Source of the DNA: Flavobacteriaceae bacterium | GTDB taxonomy: Bacteria > Bacteroidota > Bacteroidia > Flavobacteriales > Flavobacteriaceae | Assembly (NCBI GenBank): GCA_019090365.1 | Contig: JAHRWC010000242.1 | Span: 1 to 12,255, forward strand | DNA length: 12,255 nt | Direction: 5' to 3' | Part shown: positions 8,046 through 12,255 of the stretch, piece after piece | How the letters are laid out: each line of letters begins with the position of its first letter | Position numbering within the stretch: position 1 is the first letter of the stretch | Program-made: the position numbers and the translations under genes | The notes under the pieces: model-generated | Seen by the model: the letters and a program-made list of their open reading frames with translations, nothing else | Told to the model about the DNA's origin: nothing | Databases searched by the model: none

Positions 8046-9251
8046 ATGGTAGAAGTTCACAGCAAAGCCTTAGATAAATCAATCCATGTTAATAGGGTTA
8101 TCGGACATATTAAAGGAGAATTAACTGGACCAATATTAATCTTTACAGGAGGAGTTCATGGCAATGAACCTTCAGGTGTTTTTGCTTTACAAAAAGTGAT
8201 GGATTTTCTTCAGTCTAATGAAATTCCTGTAAAAGGTTCTATTTATGCTATTAGTGGAAATTTAAAGGCCTTAGAAAAAGGTGAACGTTATTTAAAAGAA
8301 GATTTGAATCGTTTATGGACTTCTAAAAGAATGAATGTTTTAAATGGCAATAATCCTTCTAAAAAGAATGAAGACGAAGTAGAGCAAACTGAAATAAGCG
8401 CTGTAATAAATGATATCGTATCTAAAGAAGAAGGTCCTTTTTATTTTATGGATCTACATACTACATCAGGAGAAACAATTCCATTTCTAACTGTAAATGA
8501 TAGCCTATTAAACAGGAAATTTACTATGCAATATCCTGTTCCTCTTATTTTAGGAATTGAAGAGTTTCTAGAAGGCCCTCTTCTAAGTTATATTAATGAG
8601 TTAGGTTATGTTGCCTTCGGATTTGAAGGCGGACAACATGATGATCTTGCTTCAATAGAGAACCATGAAGCCTTTATTTATCTCTCGTTGGTTTTTTCTG
8701 AAAGTATTAAAAAAGAAAGTGTCAACTTTTTGCATTATTATGAAGTCTTAGCGAAAACATCTATTGATTCTAGAGGAATTTTTGAAATATTCTATCATTA
8801 TAAAATTAAGGATGATGAGTCTTTCAAAATGAATCCAGGTTTTTTAAATTTTCAACGTATAAAAAGCGGACAAAATTTAGCGATTAGTGATGAAAAAAAT
8901 ATAAACACACAAAAAAAGGGAAGAATTTTAATGCCTCAATATCAAAAACAAGGTGATGATGGTTTTTTTATAATTCGAAGTATTCCTCTTTTCTATTTAA
9001 GACTTTCTGAGTTTTTCAGAAACAAAAGAATTGACAGAATATTACCTTTATTACCAGGTGTAAATTGGCAATCTGAAAAACGAGATGCTTTAATTGTAAA
9101 TCGAAAAATTGCATGGGTTTTTGCTAAACAATTTTTTCATTTATTAGGCTATCGAAGTAAAAAAATAGATAAAACCCATCTCATAATTAAGAATCGTGAA
9201 GCTGCTTCAAAAAAAGAAGATTATTATTCAAGCAATTGGTATAACAACTAA
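8046..9251 (+). CDS. AstE/AspA-type (succinylglutamate desuccinylase/aspartoacylase) zinc amidohydrolase
   Basis: This 401-residue cytoplasmic zinc hydrolase belongs to the M14 superfamily AstE/AspA branch, which removes acyl groups from amino acids by cleaving an amide bond. Zinc ligands are H38 and E41 (GGVHGNEPSG) and H138 (DLHTTSG). The family substrate motif is EDLNRLW (85-91), and the catalytic Glu is E194 (FGFEGGQ). Residues about 260-310 look like the beta-rich C-terminal barrel. About 90 further residues (311-401), basic with hydrophobic patches, exceed the usual 310-350 residue length. There is no signal peptide. The ATG at 8046 is chosen over an upstream in-frame ATG at 7974, which would read 24 codons inside the CBS domain of the preceding gene. 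The gap to that gene's TAA is one base (TAATATG), implying translational coupling and a shared pathway. The exact substrate is unknown. Confidence 0.87.
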   Translation: MVEVHSKALDKSIHVNRVIGHIKGELTGPILIFTGGVHGNEPSGVFALQKVMDFLQSNEIPVKGSIYAISGNLKALEKGERYLKEDLNRLWTSKRMNVLNGNNPSKKNEDEVEQTEISAVINDIVSKEEGPFYFMDLHTTSGETIPFLTVNDSLLNRKFTMQYPVPLILGIEEFLEGPLLSYINELGYVAFGFEGGQHDDLASIENHEAFIYLSLVFSESIKKESVNFLHYYEVLAKTSIDSRGIFEIFYHYKIKDDESFKMNPGFLNFQRIKSGQNLAISDEKNINTQKKGRILMPQYQKQGDDGFFIIRSIPLFYLRLSEFFRNKRIDRILPLLPGVNWQSEKRDALIVNRKIAWVFAKQFFHLLGYRSKKIDKTHLIIKNREAASKKEDYYSSNWYNN

Positions 9252-9262
9252 ATAAATTAGTA

Positions 9263-10204
9263 CTATAATGTATTGATTTCAGCTTTTGCAGTATTAAATT
9301 CAGAAATCATTTCTTCAACAATTTGAGCCGCAGGTTTAATTTCATGTATAAGTCCAGCAATTTGTCCAATTTCTAACTCACCTTCTTCCATATCTCCTTC
9401 AAACATTCCTTTTTTAGCCCTGGCTCTTCCTAAGAGTTCCTTTAAATCTTCAACTGAAGGATTCGACTTATACAGTTCGACAACTTCTTCAGCAAATTTA
9501 TTCTTTAGTAAACGTACTGGAGCCAATTCTTTCAAAGTTAAAAAAGTATCGCCATCATTAGCTTCTACTACGCTATCTTTAAATGCTTTATGAGCACTAG
9601 ACTCTTCACTTGCTACAAATCGGCTTCCAACTTGAACTCCATCTGCACCTAAAATCATTGCTGCAAGCATACCTCTTCCATTTGCAATTCCTCCCGCTGC
9701 AATTAACGGTACATTCAACTTTTCCTTTACCATAGGTATCAATGTAAAAGTTGTAGTCTCTTCCCTACCATTATGTCCTCCAGCTTCAAAACCTTCAGCA
9801 ACAACAGCATCTACCCCTGCGTCTTGTGCTTTTAAAGCAAATTTCACACTACTCACAACATGAACAACAGTGATTCCATGTTCTTTTAAATGAGCTGTAT
9901 GGGTTTTAGGATTTCCAGCAGAAGTGAATACAATTTTAACTCCTTCTTCTATAATAATATCAATGATTTCATTAATGTTGGGATACAACATTGGCACATT
10001 GACACCAAAAGGTTTATTAGTAGCTTTCTTACATTTAATAATATGCTCTCTTAAAACTTCAGGGTACATTGACCCTGCACCTAATATTCCAAGTCCGCCT
10101 GCATTACTAACAGCACTCGCTAGACGCCAACCACTATTCCAAATCATTCCAGCTTGAATGATAGGATATTCAATATTAAAAAGTTGTGTGACTTTATTTT
10201 GCAC
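9263..10204 (-). CDS. FMN-dependent nitronate monooxygenase / FabK-like enoyl-ACP reductase family protein
   Basis: This 313-residue cytoplasmic TIM-barrel flavoenzyme carries the N-terminal motif YPIIQAGMIW (13-22), AGGLGILGAG (35-44) and PFGVN (65-69). It also has EAGGHNG (140-146) with the catalytic-type His at 144, the FMN phosphate-binding GGIANGRG (171-178) and GADGVQVGSRF (186-196). Nitronate monooxygenases oxidise alkyl nitronates such as propionate-3-nitronate, whereas FabK reduces enoyl-ACP in fatty-acid synthesis. Both share these motifs and the choice cannot be settled here. The C-terminal segment (about 262-285, ending EIGQIAGLI) resembles FabK. The start is GTG, needed to include the conserved YPIIQAGM; the next Met is residue 20. 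The G of this GTG is the last base of the upstream protease's TAG. Only 11 bases separate its stop from the convergent amidohydrolase gene, with no terminator between. Confidence 0.87.
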   Translation of the reverse strand: MQNKVTQLFNIEYPIIQAGMIWNSGWRLASAVSNAGGLGILGAGSMYPEVLREHIIKCKKATNKPFGVNVPMLYPNINEIIDIIIEEGVKIVFTSAGNPKTHTAHLKEHGITVVHVVSSVKFALKAQDAGVDAVVAEGFEAGGHNGREETTTFTLIPMVKEKLNVPLIAAGGIANGRGMLAAMILGADGVQVGSRFVASEESSAHKAFKDSVVEANDGDTFLTLKELAPVRLLKNKFAEEVVELYKSNPSVEDLKELLGRARAKKGMFEGDMEEGELEIGQIAGLIHEIKPAAQIVEEMISEFNTAKAEINTL

Positions 10205-11796
10205 TATTGTTTTACAATTTTAAAACTAACTTGTTGTTTTCCTTCTGAAATAGTAGCGATATACATTCCTGCTGCTAAAGATTCTATTGAAACAGAATTT
10301 AAATCTGAAGAAATTTCAGTGCTTAACACTTTATTTCCTAACACAGAATATAAATCGAATTGAGCTTTATTTAATTCCTGTGGAAAAGAAATATTAATTA
10401 TATCTGATGTAGGGTTAGGATACAATGCAAAATTTGATTTTAAAAATTCGTCTTCAACTCCTAATACTAATAATGCATTATATGCATCTTCAAAATTTGG
10501 AATTCCATATCCCATTTCATTTGTTGGGTTATTATATAGGTGTGAAGATTCTCTTACAATTTGCATTATTTGATCGTTTCTTACTTCTGGTCTTGCTTGC
10601 CATAAACAAGTAATTGCTCCAGCTAAAATTGGAGAACTAAACGATGTTCCATTTGCATAATCAACATTTCCATTAGTTCCAATAATTGCGGCATCTTGTC
10701 CTTGAGCCATAACATCAGGTTTTACTCTTCCATCTACCGTTGGCCCTTTTGAACTAAAACTAGCATAATTTCCACTTGGTGTAACAGCACCAATAGTAAA
10801 TACACCTATAGCATCAGCTGGTGTTCCAACAGTTGGGAAACCACTGTTTCCACCGTTACCTGCAGAATTCACCATAATCATACCTTTTTCAAAAGCAATA
10901 TTTCCTCCACGAGCGGCAAAAGTTGTTTGACCGTCTAAGTCTTCATAGGTATGTGTATAATTATCATTATCATACCCTCTATAGCTTAAAGATGTATTGA
11001 TAACATCAACACCTAAACTATCTGATCTTTCTAATGCTTCCACCCACCAAGCTTCTTCAGTCGGTGTTTCTGTAGGACCGTATTCCGTAACAAATAAATA
11101 AAATGAAGCTTCTGGTGCAGTACCTACAAAATCTCCATCTAAAAACCCGCCTATATCACTTGTTGTTTTTGTTCCATGTGTACTTGTTCCATCTACATTT
11201 GTAGATCTTTGTTCAAAATCATAAGTCCCTAATAATCGTCCATCATTTACCATATTTGCAAAACCTGCGTCTAAAACTCCTACAATCATTCCTTCTCCTG
11301 TAAAATCTTGTTCATGCAAAAAATCACCTTTCAACATTTCAATTTGATTAGCAGCTGCTCCATAATTATAATCAATACGAGAACTAGAGTTTTCTATTTC
11401 AAATTTATCTTCAGTGCGGTTAATATCCGGAAAGAAATTAAGACTCTTATCTGCATATTCTACACTAGTAACAAAAGGTAAACCTAGTAAACTTTCAATG
11501 TTAGATTGACTTCCTCTAACATATACACAATTCATCCATTTAGATTTTGAATATACTGTGATCCCTGTTGAATTTTTAATATCTGTAATATAACTTTCGT
11601 TAACAGGCACATCTCTTTCATCAATAGCGATACCATGCATTGCTTTTCTGTCTATAGATTCTTGAGTTAAAATAGAAATAGGATTTGCAATTGATTCTGC
11701 AACATTTTCTTTATCGGCAAAAAATACCCAAGCATCTTGTTGTGCAAAAGTTGAACTTGCAATTAGACACATTATTAACAATACATAATTTTTCAT
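10204..11796 (-). CDS. Secreted S8 subtilisin-like serine peptidase with T9SS C-terminal sorting domain
   Basis: This 530-residue exported protease has a Sec signal peptide at 1-18 (MKNYVLLIMCLIASSTFA|QQ) and a probable propeptide at about 20-120. The S8 catalytic domain (about 145-445) has the triad D176 (VGVLDAGF), H207 (STHGTKT) and S385 (NGTSFSSP), with the oxyanion Asn N314 (NSAGNGGN). Residues 455-530 are a type A T9SS sorting domain (FALYPNPTSDIINI, LYSVLGNKV, LAAGMYIATI, terminal basic KIVKQ). The enzyme is therefore expected to cross the outer membrane by type IX secretion and be released or surface-anchored. The Asp motif is DAG rather than the classical DTG/DSG. The ATG is preceded by an A-rich run, and the 75-base gap from mnmA contains no clear promoter or terminator. 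It overlaps the following flavoenzyme gene by one base. Confidence 0.93.
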   Translation of the reverse strand: MKNYVLLIMCLIASSTFAQQDAWVFFADKENVAESIANPISILTQESIDRKAMHGIAIDERDVPVNESYITDIKNSTGITVYSKSKWMNCVYVRGSQSNIESLLGLPFVTSVEYADKSLNFFPDINRTEDKFEIENSSSRIDYNYGAAANQIEMLKGDFLHEQDFTGEGMIVGVLDAGFANMVNDGRLLGTYDFEQRSTNVDGTSTHGTKTTSDIGGFLDGDFVGTAPEASFYLFVTEYGPTETPTEEAWWVEALERSDSLGVDVINTSLSYRGYDNDNYTHTYEDLDGQTTFAARGGNIAFEKGMIMVNSAGNGGNSGFPTVGTPADAIGVFTIGAVTPSGNYASFSSKGPTVDGRVKPDVMAQGQDAAIIGTNGNVDYANGTSFSSPILAGAITCLWQARPEVRNDQIMQIVRESSHLYNNPTNEMGYGIPNFEDAYNALLVLGVEDEFLKSNFALYPNPTSDIINISFPQELNKAQFDLYSVLGNKVLSTEISSDLNSVSIESLAAGMYIATISEGKQQVSFKIVKQ

Positions 11797-11871
11797 AATT
11801 CTTTTTTTTAAATCTTATCTTCTATTAATAAACAGTTAAGAATTTGTTTACCCTATTAAAAATTTTAAACT

Positions 11872-12255
11872 TTACGATATTACTCCACTTCCTACTAATT
11901 CATCCTCATGATACCAAGCAACAAACTGTCCTTCAGTAATAGCAGATTGCGGGTTATCAAAAGTAACGAAAAGTCCTGACTCACTTCTATATAAAGTAGC
12001 TTTTTCTAATGCTTGACGGTATCGTATTCTCGCCATAACTTCCTTTGATTTGCCTAATTTTAAAGCTAAATCTGGTCGTACCCAATGTATCTCATCTGAA
12101 GTTACAAACAGTCCTTTTTTGTATAAACCTTGATGGTTTTTACCTAAACCAACATAAATAATGTTTTCATTAACATCGGTATCGATTACAAATAATGGTT
12201 CTTTAGTTCCTCCTACAGCAAGCCCCTTACGTTGTCCTTTTGTAAAATAATGAGC
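11872..12255 (-). CDS. mnmA: tRNA-specific 2-thiouridylase MnmA, C-terminal part (cut by window edge)
   Basis: Translating the minus strand from the window edge gives 127 residues ending in TAA at 11874-11872. It begins [16 protein letters not shown], which matches the conserved MnmA segment after the second catalytic Cys (HHYTIGQRKGLGIGG type). It continues through a [14 protein letters not shown] stretch (window residues VMARIRYRQ) and ends [26 protein letters not shown], the typical C-terminal beta-barrel ending (FDEPQ-AVTPGQ-VVFY-D--LGGG). MnmA makes 2-thiouridine at the wobble position 34 of tRNA for Lys, Glu and Gln, using sulfur relayed from IscS. The ATP-binding PP-loop (SGGVDS) and both catalytic Cys residues lie beyond the right edge, so completeness cannot be judged. 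No terminator is visible after the stop, so read-through into the S8 gene is possible. Confidence 0.93.
   Translation of the reverse strand, partial: AHYFTKGQRKGLAVGGTKEPLFVIDTDVNENIIYVGLGKNHQGLYKKGLFVTSDEIHWVRPDLALKLGKSKEVMARIRYRQALEKATLYRSESGLFVTFDNPQSAITEGQFVAWYHEDELVGSGVIS

Noticed and set aside
3976..8178. Identical HGNEPSG motif in the M14 peptidase and the amidohydrolase as a sign of recent duplication
   Set aside because: The two proteins differ in length, second half and export signal, and the motif is encoded with different codons. It is a shared ancestral zinc site of the M14 superfamily.
11269..11271. DAG instead of DTG/DSG at the catalytic Asp of the S8 peptidase as evidence of inactivity
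   Set aside because: The Asp itself, the His, the Ser and the oxyanion Asn are all present. The residue after the Asp varies in bacterial subtilases, so inactivity is not supported.
11797..11871. Promoter or terminator between mnmA and the S8 gene
   Set aside because: On the minus strand I find no TTG/TAnnTTTG pair and only a 5-bp GTTTA/TAAAC pairing without a U-tract. Nothing is strong enough to annotate.

Overview
The window is AT-rich (roughly one third G+C by eye) and looks like chromosomal DNA of a Bacteroidetes, most probably a member of the Flavobacteriaceae. The grounds are a subtilase ending in a type IX secretion (T9SS) sorting domain, a DUF3276/PUR-type small protein, TTG-N20-TAnnTTTG-like promoters, mostly A-rich rather than Shine-Dalgarno leaders, and the family mix as a whole. 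I see no mobile element, CRISPR array, tRNA or rRNA. The content is mostly housekeeping or conserved accessory genes, and nothing looks recently acquired.

Layout. Positions 1-1163 carry a leucine/branched-chain amino-acid dehydrogenase on the minus strand with a hairpin terminator behind it. Its promoter lies in the divergent 118-bp gap that also precedes a plus-strand ABC exporter half-transporter (1282-3036). The exporter is followed by a small PUR-alpha-like protein (3099-3479), which ends at a strong terminator (3503-3541). Next come a large exported M14 zinc carboxypeptidase (3571-6090) and then a likely two-gene operon (6188-9251). That operon has a GCS2-type carboxylate-amine ligase fused to a CBS-domain pair and, one base after its stop codon, an AstE/AspA-type zinc amidohydrolase. 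From 9263 to the right end all genes are on the minus strand. In transcription order they are the C-terminal part of mnmA (cut by the window edge), a secreted S8 subtilase with a T9SS tail, and a FabK/nitronate monooxygenase-like flavoenzyme. The last two overlap by one base (TAGTG).

How the genes may work together. The clearest functional unit is the ligase plus amidohydrolase pair. One would make an amide or peptide bond on a small molecule or protein, the other would hydrolyse such a bond, and the CBS pair is a candidate adenylate sensor. The product is unknown. The M14 carboxypeptidase and the S8 subtilase fit the extracellular and periplasmic protein degradation common in marine and soil flavobacteria, and the amino-acid dehydrogenase would deaminate the branched-chain products, but that link is inference. 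The points most worth a second look are the GCS2-CBS/amidohydrolase module, a hairpin that covers the ribosome binding site of its first gene, and an ABC exporter whose catalytic glutamate is aspartate with no partner subunit nearby.
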